The notes beneath the pieces were generated by a model. It was not told where the DNA came from. It saw nothing but the letters and a program-made list of their open reading frames with translations, and made no database searches. Below are positions 20,804 to 33,412 of a DNA stretch of 64,000 nucleotides, piece by piece. Where the stretch lies: the NCBI RefSeq assembly GCF_000143415.4, contig NW_003314361.1:380653-444652 (forward strand). Reading direction: 5' to 3'. The stretch comes from Selaginella moellendorffii. Lineage: Eukaryota > Streptophyta > Lycopodiopsida > Selaginellales > Selaginellaceae. The translations under genes were made by a program, and so were the position numbers. Within the stretch, counting starts at the first letter, position 1. The number at the start of each line of letters is the position of its first letter.

Positions 20804-22800
20804 ATGGAGCCGCATTCTTCGACAGCCGTGACGACGCTCTCATTCGAGGATCATAATGCCAGCGTTGTTAGCTCCGCGGACAGTACCGATTTTGCTACGT
20901 GTGATGCATCGGCCGTGGCGAGCTCGAGGCTGAGTGAAGTTCATGGGGACTCTGGACGGGTTTCTAGCTCGGATGGCTCATCGCCAATGCCGGTTTTGGC
21001 CTCGAGCAACGGGTCCGAGGGCCTGGCAGGCGATGTGTGCACTCCCAATGGCGATGTGCCGAGTAACAAGCGGATCGAGCAGCATTCCGGCAAGTTTTGC
21101 GACGGTTTTCTTCGATGGTCTTCATGGAAAATGACTGTCTTTTGTGCCTTGCAGAAGCGGAGATCATGAAGGAGCGATTTGCGCGGTTGCTATTGGGAGA
21201 GGATATGTCTGGCGGTGCCAAGGGAGTTTCCACTGCATTGGCGCTGTCAAATGCCATCACAAATCTCTCTGGTTCGTTTTCGATCTAGACTTGTCATGGT
21301 ACGGTGTAACCGTGTGGATTTTCGCTGTTGCAGCGTCGGTGTTTGGAAACTTGTGGAAGCTAGAACCTTTAGCCACGAGCCGGAGGAGAATGTGGAAGAG
21401 AGAAATGAATTGGCTTGTCTCTGTGACAGACTACATTGTTGAGCTCGTTCCAACCTGGCAAACATTCCCAGACGGAAGCAGCGTTGAGGTGAGTAACAAG
21501 TCTCCGTGCGACTTCCGTTACCTAAGATTGATTGTCATCTTATTCGTCTCAGATCATGGTTGCGAATCCTCGTCCTGATCTGCAAATTAACTTGCCAGCT
21601 CTCCGCAAGCTGGACATGATGCTTCTGGTAAGGCATTGTCCAGTTCAGTCATTCCTTGATCATTTGCTCTCCGTGTAGGATTGCCTCGAGAGCTTTCAAA
21701 CGCCAGAGTTCTGGTACGTTGATCAGGAGCACATGGTGTGCTGTAAAGACAAAGCTCCAAACAGACCCTCGGTGTCCAAGCATGAAGGAAAGTGGTGGCT
21801 CCCAGTTCCGAAGGTGCCGCCCAGCGGGCTTTCCGACGAGGCGAAGAAGGCCCTGCTGCATCAAAAAGAGAGCACAAGTCAAATTTTTAAGGCAGCGATG
21901 GCAATAAATAGCCAGATCCTCTCTGAGATGGAAGTCCCCGATGCATATCTGGAAGCTCTTCCAAAGGTAAATTTGCGTGCACACATCTTTATCGCAGCGC
22001 TGATTTCCTTGGTTGTAGAATGGCAAGGCTATCCTGGGGGATCTGTACCGGTATCTTTCATCGGATGAGTTCTCCGCGGATGCGGTTCTCGGTGTCCTCG
22101 ATGTCTCCAGCGAGCACAGCGCGGTAGAGCTTGCCAACCGGATCGAGGCCGCGATCCACGTCTGGCAGCACAAGCTCCAGAACAAGCAAACGCAACCGGC
22201 ATCCAAAGACAACAAGTTCAATGCGAGGAACTCGTGGGTAATGGTCAAAGAGTTCGTGGCGGACGCCGAGAAGAAGGAAGTGCTCGTGGACAGGGCCGAG
22301 GGATTGCTCCATAGCTTGCGGCAAAAGTTTCCGGGGCTACCTCAGACACTCTTGGACATGCAAAAGATCCAGTTCAACAAGGTATGTTCTCATATAGAAA
22401 TCTCCGATGCCTGACTTGCAAAAACAAAACAAAACTTTGCTTGCAGGACGTTGGTCAATCCATCCTTGAAAGCTACTCCAGAGTGCTGGAGAGCCTGTCC
22501 TTCAACATCACGGCTCGCATTGACGGTGTGCTCAATGCCGACGAGGTAGCGAGGAGCTCGTCGTTTACGACGACGTCCGACTCGAGCCAGGCCCTGGGAA
22601 GCCAATCCACAGATTCGCTCACATTCCCCGTCATCAAGGATCCCTCCCGCAAATCAGCTGGTCAGAAAACTCTCCTCGCGGACTTCATCAAAGTGGATCA
22701 GTTCACGAAGAGGATCTACGCAGACGCTCCAGGCAACAACCAAGTGAATCAATGGCCAGCATCGTGTCGCTTGGAGCAGAGTCCTCTTGGAAGAGACTGA
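20804..22800 (+). CDS. ROPGEF: Rop guanine nucleotide exchange factor (PRONE domain)
   Basis: RopGEFs activate plant Rho (ROP) GTPases at the plasma membrane to steer polar growth and defence. I place seven exons: 20804-21089, 21155-21271, 21334-21488, 21553-21627, 21679-21966, 22019-22381 and 22447-22800, in frame throughout (545 residues). The N-terminus is Ser-rich and variable. The PRONE domain starts at [19 protein letters not shown] and runs through [82 protein letters not shown] and [12 protein letters not shown]. Intron 1 has a GC-AG donor (G|GCAAGT). The last 205 bp are duplicated at 30151-30355. Confidence 0.93.
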
Positions 22801-22929
22801 GGTAGAAGAGACTCACATAAACCTATAGAACTTGTCTTCATCTCTGGTGATGGTGTTTCCAAAACTCCATAGCCGATTGTATCCAATCCAACGAGGGTAA
22901 TGTAAAAGGTTGGCCTTTTCTTAGTTCTC

Positions 22930-25900
22930 TCATCGTGTGTAGTTTGCTACCAAGTCCTGGAACTCGGCAATTAATTTCTCGATCGTGATGCAACCGCGCT
23001 GGCCTTTGCTGCCTCTCGTGCGAACGTTCACCTGATGCAAGAGACGAGTGTTAAAACTTGCAAACTTAAAGACACGCTGCTTTCGTTCTTACTTCTCCTT
23101 TCTCTTGCTCCATAGCGCCCACCACCAAGAGATAGTTGTAGTGTGCCATTTGAGCTTCTCGGACCTTGTAATTTGCAGAAGTAGTACGTTAAATGTATAA
23201 AAAAAAAACGTGTGTCCAAGTACCTTCTTGTCCACCTTTCTGTCCGAGACATCGACGTCTACCTCGAAACCAGCAGCGTGAAGTTTGGCACGAACCTGGT
23301 GCGAAAACAGAAAAAGTAAGCAGAACGTTAGGAAAACAAAGGGGTGAATCGCGTTTTGTACCTCCTCGGCGTAGTCTTTAAACTTCTCCGAGATTGTGAG
23401 AACGATAGCTTGGCGCGGGCTGAGCCAGAAGGGCCATTTTCCAGCATTGTCTTCCAACAGTATTGCGAACATCCGTTCAATGGACCCCAATATCGCCCGG
23501 TGTATGATGACAGGCCGCTCGATCTTTGCTTCGTCTTCGGCCGAGTAGCTCAGCTTGAACCGAATCGGTGATTGGAAGTCAAGCTGCGTAGATCACGAAG
23601 ATAAAAAAAAACGTTAAAAGAAAAAAAGGCAAAAGCCCTGAAGACAAGACCTGAATTGTTGCGCACTGGAACTTTCTGTTGAGTGCATCAGATACTTGGA
23701 TGTCAATCTTAGGCCCGTAAAAAGCACCATCTCCTTCGTTCATCTGCAGAAAAGATTACGAGCTCGGTAATTACATGAAACAGAGAGGAGATATCAAACC
23801 TGCCAGGGCTTTGCATGCGCATTCAGAGCGTCCGCCAATGCCCCTTCCGCCCGATCCCACAAGGAGCTCTCGCCAAGAAAGTTTTCTGGCCGCTGGAATT
23901 TCATACGACGTCAAGGACTGCCTTGAAGAATTTCGACATACCGTGGACAATTTGAGATCATAAGTAAAGCCGAAAATGGTGTACACGTAATCGAGAAAGT
24001 CCAGACATCCCTTGACTTCATCATAAACCTGTAGGAGGTAATCGTTTAGCAAACCAAAGAAAAATACTGAAAACTAAAACTTACTTGAGATTCCATGCAA
24101 AAGATATGAGCATCATCCTGTGACAGCGGCAACGAGATACGTGAGTAACTCTACACAGATTATATGACAAACCTGTGAGAAACGCCTGACTCGTGTCAGC
24201 CCCGTGAGTGCACCACTTAATTCGTTTCGGTGTAAAACCCCAAAATCAGCTATTCTCAGAGGCAGCTCTACGTAAATATATATAATCTCGTTAGACAAAC
24301 ACAGTCATGTTGCAGACTCCCTACCTCGATATGAACGGACCCTGTGTTGGAAAAGTAAACAATGGCCGGGACAATTCATGGGCTTCAGACCAAATTCTTG
24401 CTTTTCTATCTGCAGCAAGAGGTTAAAACCAGCGGGCGGTGGATTTTCCTAGAATTACCTCGAAGACGAACATGTTTTCTTTATAATGAGCCGCATGTCC
24501 GGATTGTTCCCAAAGTTTCATGTTATAAATGTTCGGAGTGACTACCTAAGAGCCGAAGAAAACATTATTTTCTACTGAAAACAGCTCATACTGGACAAAC
24601 CTCGTCAAAACCTCGCTTCCTGTATTCTGAACGGATAAATTGCAACAGTTTGTTGTACACAATCGTGCCCTTTGGAAGAAAGAATGCACTCCCTGGGCTG
24701 CGAAGGAACGCAAGCGTGAACTCTATAGTTGTTTCTAGGAGCTAGAAAGTTACCTCAATTCGTGGAAGAAAAAGAGCTGCTGGTTTTTCCCAAGTAACCG
24801 ATGGTCCCGTTTCTTGGCTTCTTCATACTTGGTCATATAAGCCTACAAGCCCAACAAATCATCCATATGTTAAAGTTATGGAAACGTAAGAAGTACCTTC
24901 AGGGACTGATTATCAGGATATGATATTCCGTAAACGCGTTGAAGGCTTTCCCGTTCTTGCTTACCTTTCCAATAGCACGCGGAGGCCTGTTTAAATGAAC
25001 GTTTACGAAAAAAACAGTTTCTTAATCGAACTGACGGCACCTTCAAGCAAGAAAAAGCTTTCACATAGGATGTGTTGGGAATATGAGGTCCACGACACAA
25101 ATCAACAAGTGGACCGCATCTGTAAACTGTTATCACAGCATCCTCGGGCAAATCATTAATTATTTCTACCTGCAAGAGAAACAAAACCTCCTATGACGTT
25201 AAAACAGGCTTCCAACAGAGACACTTACTTTGAACTGGTTATCAGAAAAAATCTCCAGAGCCTGTTGCCGTGTCACTTGTATCCGTTCAAACGGCTGACT
25301 CTCCTGCACGTCTCCAAAACAAAGATCAATCTTGTCCTATCATATGCCTCGTCGAACCTGAACGGCTTTCGTCACTTGGCTTTGCACAGCCGGGAAGTTC
25401 TCTTCGTTGAGTGTTCTCCCGTCTTCGTAAAAAGCATCATAGTAAAAACCCTACACAAGAAAATGTTGCAACTATACCGATCAAATTCACTAAAACAGTA
25501 CCTCTCCCCTTGTCGTGCAGGGACCAATGCAGAGCTTGCAACCATACGCTTGTTCTAAAGACTGGAAACTTACAGCACGTTAAATTCTTCCCCTCGAATG
25601 AAGAAAAAAAGAAAATGTAGTACCTCGCCAAGGATATGAGCACTCGAGTGCCAGAAAGTATCACGACCCTGCTCGTCCTTAAACGCGTAAAGAACAAGCG
25701 TGCAATCCTCTTCCAAAGGGCGTCCCATATCCCACAGAGTTCCATTCACCTGATTGGAAACGCTCGCACACAAAGAAGTGAGAAAAGAGGTAACAGTACC
25801 TGCGCAATAACATAATCAGCAGCCTTCTTCTTCGAGATTAGCCTGGCAATGTCCAGTGGAGTCGTGAGAAGCCTTCTTCCGGGGTACACCACTTCCCCAT

Positions 25901-26066
25901 CCTTGTGCACAGTCACACTGGACGAGAAAAATGTTGGCTACAAGCAAGAGATAAATCCGGCCTACTCGATCGGCTGGCCTCCGAGCTTCTCGTTGCGCGC
26001 GCGCTCCGACGCCTGTAGCTCGCTGAAGATGCGAATGCGCTTCTGGATCACCGCCGGATCCGCCAT
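22930..26066 (-). CDS. THRRS: Cytosolic-type threonyl-tRNA synthetase (many short exons)
   Basis: The enzyme charges tRNA-Thr with threonine. The start is at 26066 ([17 protein letters not shown]); exon 1 is 26066-25966, and the stop is at 22932-22930. Exons read in order are TGS domain ([34 protein letters not shown]), the editing domain ([33 protein letters not shown]), then the class II core. Motif 3 region reads [17 protein letters not shown], and the anticodon-binding domain reads [11 protein letters not shown] and DRKVDKKV. The end reads [18 protein letters not shown] did not place every boundary of what looks like about 15 exons with introns near 60 bp. It converges on RopGEF, whose stop is 130 bp away. 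No disabling change was seen in this copy. Confidence 0.9.
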
Positions 26067-26251
26067 GGCGGAGGTAGCAAAAACCCTAACCCTGAATTTT
26101 CCAAAACCCTTAATTGCTTTCAGCATTACTTTATGGAAGAATTCAAAAGTTTAAAAAATGGTTCATATAAAACGACAAATAAATTTCTAGGAATAAAAAA
26201 AAGTTAAATATTTTATCTAAAAAATAGAAGAACACTATTTCTTTAATCAAA
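26067..26251. promoter_or_regulatory. Divergent promoter region between ThrRS and lectin-like gene
   Basis: Only 185 bp separate the two divergent start codons. The ThrRS side carries AAAACCCTAA repeats (26079-26113), like telo-boxes often found upstream of plant translation genes. The lectin side is AT-rich. In unit 2 the whole region is hidden in the N run. Confidence 0.45.
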
Positions 26252-27127
26252 ATGAGTATTTGGGCCCTTTTACTTTCTTTAATAATGTTCTCTAATTACA
26301 TAAATTGTGATGTAAATTGGGACGCTCTAACACTTGTAAATTATATACAGCTAGAAGATATTCACAAAATTGCATATTATTTGAACAAAATGCTAGATGA
26401 TAAAATAGATATCACACGCAATTACTATGGTGCTTATACATGGACAATTACTCAAGAGCTTTCATTTGGTAGATTAGTTGAGCTTAGTCTTTGGATATAT
26501 TGTAGAAAACCTGGTGGTATTTGCAACGTTTGTTTAGCTAACACTGGAGCACTAGGAAGAGAGATAGTTGGTAACTTAGCAGCACTTGTACTAGAGGTTA
26601 TAAATGAGGCAAAAGGTTATTATTATGGACATATTGCTGCTACAATGGGTTATGTTGGTGTAAAGTATAAAATTGTGAATGCCCCTTTGTTCTACCAAGA
26701 CCTTAATATTAGCGAATCTGTAAGAAATATCACAATGTTTACTGATATATCTAATTGCTGGATATACAGGTCAAGCCTTATAAGTGGTGATGCGTTAGAG
26801 TTGGGTGCTTATCTGATTAATTCTAACTCTTTAGTCTCCCCAAACAGTCAATATAAATTAGCTATAGATGGATGTAATTTGATTTTTACTTATCTAGGAA
26901 ACCATGTGAAATGGAGAACATGGAATAATGGGGATGATTGTTGGTTGCATCTACAAGCTAATGGTGATTTAGTAATTAAAAATTCTAATGGAGTTAAAAT
27001 ATGGAGTACAAATACTCAATGTAATACTAATAATTGTAGAATATCAACAGTAGTTTCTGTAGAAGATGATGGATTTATATATATCTTTTATATGAACACA
27101 AGACGGATAATACGTAGTTTTCCATAA
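26252..27127 (+). CDS. Secreted bulb-type (B-)lectin-like protein, AT-rich, copy 1
   Basis: This intronless 291-residue frame has a signal peptide (MSIWALLLSLIMFSNYINC). Residues 20-180 are an N-terminal region I do not recognise. A C-terminal half at about 190-280 resembles a mannose-binding bulb-type lectin: LINSNSLVSPNSQYKLAIDGCNLIFTY, then LHLQANGDLVIKNSNGVKIWST. The canonical QxDxNxVxY mannose sites are degenerate (LQANGDLVIKN), so sugar binding is uncertain. Cysteines are plentiful, consistent with secretion. The gene is very AT-rich, unlike its neighbours. A poly(A) signal AATAAA lies at 27166-27171. A second copy is at 33866-34685. Confidence 0.75.
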   Translation: MSIWALLLSLIMFSNYINCDVNWDALTLVNYIQLEDIHKIAYYLNKMLDDKIDITRNYYGAYTWTITQELSFGRLVELSLWIYCRKPGGICNVCLANTGALGREIVGNLAALVLEVINEAKGYYYGHIAATMGYVGVKYKIVNAPLFYQDLNISESVRNITMFTDISNCWIYRSSLISGDALELGAYLINSNSLVSPNSQYKLAIDGCNLIFTYLGNHVKWRTWNNGDDCWLHLQANGDLVIKNSNGVKIWSTNTQCNTNNCRISTVVSVEDDGFIYIFYMNTRRIIRSFP

Positions 27128-29943
27128 TATGAAATTGCATATAATTTATACATGCCTGAGTAAACAATAAAGGTAAAGGCATCTTTTCATCTTTGAAAAA
27201 GGATAATGGAAATTGATGCTGTGGTTTTCTAGACTAAGTGAATAAGGAGAATGTTAAATGGAAAGCAACTCTATAAAAATGAATAAATCAATTCTCTATG
27301 CTAAATACTTTTTATCCAGACAATCTTAAGCAACAAAAGGAATGAAAGCCAAAATCCAAATCATAAAGGATTTACAAACTAAATAAACATTGGAGATCCA
27401 ACATTTCAGTTGGTATTTGCATCTTGGTGTACATGTCAGCTAGTTTTCCCTATAAATATCAAAGCTCTTTGAGAATAGTTTATATCTACTTATTAAGGAG
27501 TTTAGCTACTTTGATTTCTGTTTTTACTTTAATAATAGTTGTCAGATATTGATGTCACCTGAGAAGCTCTAACACTTTACAATTATATAGAGCTAGGGGA
27601 TATTAATATAATTGCATGTACTTATGGCAATGAATATGTGATTGTGTGTGGGAATATTATATATTTATACATGTGCAATTTTCAGTTGTATGCAAGAATA
27701 TTATGCACACAATCATGAGTGATATCACTAAAAATGGATTTTGAGCACATGATTAGATGGTTGATAGATCCTAGGGTAATTATAGTATAGCTCAAGGAGC
27801 ACCAAAAGGATAATCTATGCATAAATAGCCACTAATCAATGGGAATTTAACTTATGCTATTTGCTTTAATACCACATGTAATGCATTTTATCTTTCTCCC
27901 CTTAAACTAATTGAAAAATGAGCAATTACTTGATGAAAGAACTTTTAATGGTTATCTTATCCCTATTTATCCCCTAAAGTTCTAAGGATTTATAGTGACA
28001 GTATATTTAAATTTCATCCTATGATCACATGCACTACATTATTAACATAATCACCACCACTATTATAATTGCTACTAGGAATAAAGTTTGGATTACAACT
28101 CAAATCATTAGAATGCCAAAAGTGATGGTGGTTCTTAATTTGAGCTTGGACTATAGCTCAAGTAAATGTGCTAGTGGAACATGTTGGAAAGGAAACTTTT
28201 GAGAACTTTGGGATCAATCACAAACCTCTCAACCTTGATGGTTGTCAAATCACACAATCTATTTCATTTGAGAGTATCCAAACTTCTGACTATTATTCTA
28301 GACTTTAAGGATGATTTCTCTACCATAACTATCACTGAGTCTCGTGTAGGTAATATTGTTTGTTTTTGTTTTATCTTAGTTGCTTGCTGCTCTTGCAAAT
28401 ATGTTGTCTAGAGGCACCAATTGATCAAACTACATGGCTTACCAACTCTTGTGAGACTCGGGAATGCCAGAGTTCAAGCATTTCTCCATGAAGAAGCATG
28501 AGATAATTGGTGAAGACTACCAATTCTACTCCACATGTTCATCAAGTGCCAAATTTTAGGATTCAAAAAAGTTTGAAGCTTGAGTCTATTTTTATTTCTT
28601 AGATAGGTTTTACCACCCTTATTACTTTCTGTGTCTCTAGAGCATCATACAAGTGAAAGTTATTCTCCTTCCTTTTCAGATGGATTGTTTGGTGCTACTA
28701 ACAAGAAGGCAATTGTCTTGACCACATAACTAGGTTAGTTGTAGTGTTCCATTTTCTTTACTCTTAAAAATGCACTAAATAGAGATGCAAAAGTGTGGAA
28801 CAAATATTATCTATTGCAAGCTACAAGTGAAAAGTGCAAGACACAAAGCTTCCACTATATGTTTGTGGAGATCCATGCATGCACCATCTAAAGCAAGGTA
28901 GATTATAGCCCTCTTGTTTTCTCACTCAACATTTTATTTGTAGATCTGTATAAAAATATTCATGTGTAAAACAACTTACATTTGTCTAAAGATAAAAAAA
29001 ATAAAAATGTATTCATTAATTGCATAGAAGTTATTGAATTTGGAGTTACCAGGAATTTTAAATATCTTAAAACCCTTAACCAATAAAAAAACACTTTCAT
29101 TTATAAATTATTTCATTCTATATTTAAGCCTTAATAGATGGTCTCCATTTTTAGTTTCTTATAAGTTTGATTTGAGCTTCATAGCCTCCCCTTGCATGAT
29201 TGTTCCAAAATCAGTGATGGAGATGCCATCCATGACATGGATAATAAAGAATCCCTCCACAATAGAATCACATGAGCTATGAGTGAGATTTTTATAGATT
29301 CTAGCTTCAATTAGAGAGAAAGACTGTCTCTTGATCAACCCAAGTCACTGTCACTTGAGCTCCTTCTGAGAAGATTGATGGAGATCTTTTAATTCTTTTG
29401 GTCTTCAGATATTTTTTTGGCCTATCTCATTGAGCGTGGATTTTGAACATGCAATGGGTAGAAGCTCAATTGATTGATGGAGGGATATGGTTTGAAAGAA
29501 TTTCTACCAAGAATAAACTCCTCTAAGTGGTGATCCTGCCTAATGTACACCAGCTAATCAAGACTTTAGAATTTGTAAGGAGGTTGAACTTCTTGAACTG
29601 CCCACCAGGTTCAATCCTACCCACAAGTAAAATTGTTAAATTATTAGATGCTAAAAGGTATCTGCATGCTAAATGATATATTTATTGTTCTTATCCATAC
29701 AATTAATATAGATTAACTATTACTGGATGTAATCTAATTTCTACTTATAGGAAACTCTATTTTATAGAGAACATGGACTGGCTGTTGGTTGCATCTGAAA
29801 TTTGGTAATTAAAACCACTGAAATAGTTAAATACTCAATGTAATATTTATAATTGTAGAATCACAACAACAGGTTCTGTAGAAGATGATGGGTTTATGTA
29901 TGAACTCAAATAAAAGCGAAAAAATAAAGGTAAAAGGCATTTG
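27128..29943. other. Relic block: decayed IVD and lectin copies around an old insertion
   Basis: At 27238-27290 the plus strand resembles the last IVD codons, inverted relative to the real gene. At 27405-27475 the minus strand resembles the IVD exon [11 protein letters not shown]. At 27545-27635 the plus strand matches the 5' part of the lectin gene (GAAGCTCTAACACTT). About 2 kb of unrecognised AT-rich sequence follows (27640-29640), with a short-LTR relative near 29030-29130. The lectin 3' part returns at 29690-29915 with stops and deletions. This is a second, dead lectin copy split by an insertion. Confidence 0.65.
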
Positions 29944-30150
29944 ATTTTGATTTATTCATCTTTGTAGAGTTGCCTTCCAATTAACATTCTCCTTATTTCA
30001 CTTGTTCCAGCTCCAATTTCATATAGTTTTGCATCCCTTAGCAGCCTTCCAGTGGGATACTCGTTTACACAGCCATTCCCACCTAGGCACTGGATAGCCT
30101 GGACATGATCTGAGAAATAGAACAAACTAGAATTATGAAAGAGCTTACCT
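29944..30150 (-). pseudogene. 3' fragment of IVD at the duplication junction
   Basis: The minus strand encodes the C-terminal exon of isovaleryl-CoA dehydrogenase ([27 protein letters not shown], then GRQLYKDE and stop at 29952-29954). It is followed by part of an intron and cut at 30150, where the second RopGEF end begins. It is the unit 1 counterpart of 38230-38436 and has no upstream exons. Confidence 0.9.
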
Positions 30151-30355
30151 GGGAAGCCAATCCACAGATTCGCTCACATTCCCCGTCATCAAGGATCCCT
30201 CCCGCAAATCAGCTGGCCAGAAAACTCTCCTCGCGGACTTCATCAAAGTGGATCAGTTCACGAAGAGGATCTACGCAGACGCTCCAGGAAACAATCAAGT
30301 GAATCAATGGCCAGCATCGTGTCGCTTGGAGCAAAGTCCTCTTGGAAGAGACTGA
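30151..30355 (+). pseudogene. 3' fragment of RopGEF at the duplication junction
   Basis: This copies the last 205 bp of the RopGEF coding region (22596-22800), with very few changes and the same stop. It lacks the PRONE domain and any start, so it is not a gene. It marks the left edge of unit 2. Confidence 0.93.
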
Positions 30356-30484
30356 GGTAGAAGAGACTCACATGAACCTATAGAACTTGTCTTCATCTCT
30401 GGTGATGGTGTTTCCAAAACTCCATAGCCGATTGTATCCAATCCAACGAGGGTAATGTAAAAGGTTGGCCTTTTCTTAGTTCTC

Positions 30485-33412
30485 TCATCGTGTGTAGTTT
30501 GCTACCAAGTCCTGGAACTCGGCAATTAATTTCTCGATCGTGATGCAACCGCGCTGGCCTTTGCTGCCTCTCGTGCGAACGTTCACCTGATGCAAGAGAC
30601 GAGTGTTAAAACTTGCAAACTTAAAGACACGCTGCTTTCGTTCTTACTTCTCCTTTCTCTTGCTCCATAGCGCCCACCACCAAGAGATAGTTGTAGTGTG
30701 CCATTTGAGCTTCTCGGACCTTGTAATTTGCAGAAGCAGTACGTTAAATGTATAAAAAAAAACGTGTGTCCAAGTACCTTCTTGTCCACCTTTCTGTCCG
30801 AGACATCGACGTCTACCTCGAAACCAGCAGCGTGAAGTTTGGCACGAACCTGGTGCGAAAACAGAAAAAGTAAGCAGAACGTTAGGAAAACAAAGGGGTG
30901 AATCGCGTTTTGTACCTCCTCGGCGTAGTCTTTAAACTTCTCCGAGATTGTGAGAACGATAGCTTGGCGCGGGCTGAGCCAGAAGGGCCATTTTCCAGCA
31001 TTGTCTTCCAACAGTATTGCGAACATCCGTTCAATGGACCCCAATATCGCCCGGTGTATGATGACAGGCCGCTCGATCTTTGCTTCGTCTTCGGCCGAGT
31101 AGCTCAGCTTGAACCGAATCGGTGATTGGAAGTCAAGCTGCGTAGATCACGAAGATAAAAAAAAACGTTAAAAGAAAAAAAGGCAAAAGCCCTGAAGACA
31201 AGACCTGAATTGTTGCGCACTGGAACTTTCTGTTGAGTGCATCAGATACTTGGATGTCAATCTTAGGCCCGTAAAAAGCACCATCTCCTTCGTTCATCTG
31301 CAGAAAAGATTACGAGCTCGGTAATTACATGAAACAGAGAGGAGATATCAAACCTGCCAGGGCTTTGCATGCGCATTCAGAGCGTCCGCCAATGCCCCTT
31401 CCGCCCGATCCCACAAGGAGCTCTCGCCAAGAAAGTTTTCTGGCCGCTGGAATTTCATACGAAGTCAAGGACTGCCTTGAAGAATTTCGACATACCGTGG
31501 ACAATTTGAGATCATAAGTAAAGCCGAAAATGGTGTACACGTAATCGAGAAAGTCCAGACATCCCTTGACTTCATCATAAACCTGTAGGAGGTAATCGTT
31601 TAGCAAACCAAAGAAAAATACTGAAAACTAAAACTTACTTGAGATTCCATGCAAAAGATATGAGCATCATCCTGTGACAGCGGCAACGAGATACGTGAGT
31701 AACTCTACACAGATTATATTACAAACCTGTGAGAAACGCCTGACTCGTGTCAGCCCCGTGAGTGCACCACTTAATTCGTTTCGGTGTAAAACCCCAAAAT
31801 CAGCTATTCTCAGAGGCAGCTCTACGTAAATATATATAATCTCGTTAGACAAACACAGTCATGTTACAGACTTCCTACCTCGATATGAACGGACCCTGTG
31901 TTGGAAAAGTAAACAATGGCCGGGACAATTCATGGGCTTCAGACCAAATTCTTGCTTTTCTATCTGCAGCAAGAGGTTAAAACCAGCGGGCGGTGGATTT
32001 TCCTAGAATTACCTCGAAGACGAACATGTTTTCTTTATAATGAGCCGCATGTCCGGATTGTTCCCAAAGTTTCATGTTATAAATGTTCGGAGTGACTACC
32101 TAAGAGCCGAAGAAAACATTATTTTCTACTGAAAACAGCTCATACTGGACAAACCTCGTCAAAACCTCGCTTCCTGTATTCTGAACGGATAAATTGCAAC
32201 AGTTTGTTGTACACAATGGTGCCCTTTGGAAGAAAGAATGCACTCCCTGGGCTGCGAAGGAACGCAAGCGTGAACTCTATAGTTGTTTCTAGGAGCTAGA
32301 AAGTTACCTCAATTCGTGGAAGAAAAAGAGCTGCTGGTTTTTCCCAAGTAACCGATGGTCCCGTTTCTTGGCTTCTTCATACTTGGTCATATAAGCCTAC
32401 AAGCCCAACAAAACATCCATATGTTAATGTTATGGAAACGTAAGAGGTACCTTCAGGGACTGATTGTCAGGATATGATATTCCCTAAACGCGTTGAAGGC
32501 TTTCCCGTTCTTGCTTACCTTTCCAATAGCACGCGGAGGCCTGTTTAAACGAACGTTTACGAAAAGAACAGTTTCTTAATCGAAATGACGGCACCTTCAA
32601 GCAAGAAAAAGCTTTCACGTAGGATGTGTTGGGAATATGAGGTCCACGACACAAATCAACAAGTGGACCGCATCTGTAAACTGTTATCACAGCATCCTCG
32701 GGTAAATCATTGATTATTTCTACCTGCAAGAGAAACAAAACCTCCTATTAAGTTAAAACAGGCTTCCAACAGAGACACTTACTTTGAACTGGTTATCAGA
32801 AAAAATCTCCAGAGCCTGTTGCCGTGTCACTTGTATCCGTTCAAACGGCTGACTCTCCTGCACGTCTCCAAAACAATGATCAATCTTGTCCTATCATATG
32901 CCTCGTCGAACCTGAACGGCTTTCGTCACTTGGCTTTGCACAGCCGGGAAGTTCTCTTCGTTGAGTGTTCTCCCGTCTTCGTAAAAAGCATCATAGTAAA
33001 AACCCTACACAAGAAAATGTTGCAACTATACCGATCAAATTCACTAAAACAGTACCTCTCCCCTTGTCGTGCAGGGACCAATGCAGAGCTTGCAACCATA
33101 CGCTTGTTCTAAAGACTGGAAACTTACAGCACGTTAAATTCTTCCCCTCGAATGAAGAAAAAAAGAAAATGTAGTACCTCGCCAAGGATATGAGCACTCG
33201 AGTGCCAGAAAGTATCACGACCCTGCTCGTCCTTAAACGCGTAAAGAACAAGCGTGCAATCAAAGTTACCATAACCTGCGCAATAACATAATCAGCAGCC
33301 TTCTTCTTCGAGATAAGCCTGGCAATGTCCAGTGGAGTCGTGAAGAGGTAACAGTACCTGCGCAATAACATAATCAGCAGCCTTCTTCTTCGAGATTAGC
33401 CTGGCAATGTCC
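30485..33412 (-). pseudogene. Threonyl-tRNA synthetase, second copy, disabled
   Basis: Nearly all exons of the first copy are present with about 1% or less change. Two lesions are visible. A TAC-to-TAG change (minus strand, near 32483) stops the frame after the ESLQRV segment. Near 33260-33345 the 5' half of the exon encoding [10 protein letters not shown] is replaced by an extra copy of the adjacent TGS-domain exon. The first exon would fall in the N run. Unless the region is misassembled, this copy cannot make a full enzyme. Confidence 0.85.

Larger units (their letters stand above)
22596..30150. repeat. Tandem segmental duplication, unit 1
   Basis: The unit begins inside the last RopGEF exon (GGGAAGCCAATCC at 22596) and ends at GAGCTTACCT (30141-30150), where unit 2 starts again with GGGAAGCCAATCC. 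Content in order: RopGEF 3' end, complete ThrRS, lectin-like gene, decayed IVD and lectin relics, and last coding exon of IVD. CCT is shared between the two original ends, a possible microhomology at the junction. The unit is about 0.73 kb shorter than unit 2, mainly from a deletion in the relic region near 29640. Confidence 0.92.

Noticed and set aside
28181-28411. 76-residue ORF, and its weak counterpart at 35857-36123
   Set aside because: The frame is not conserved between the two duplication units, so it is unlikely to be a gene.
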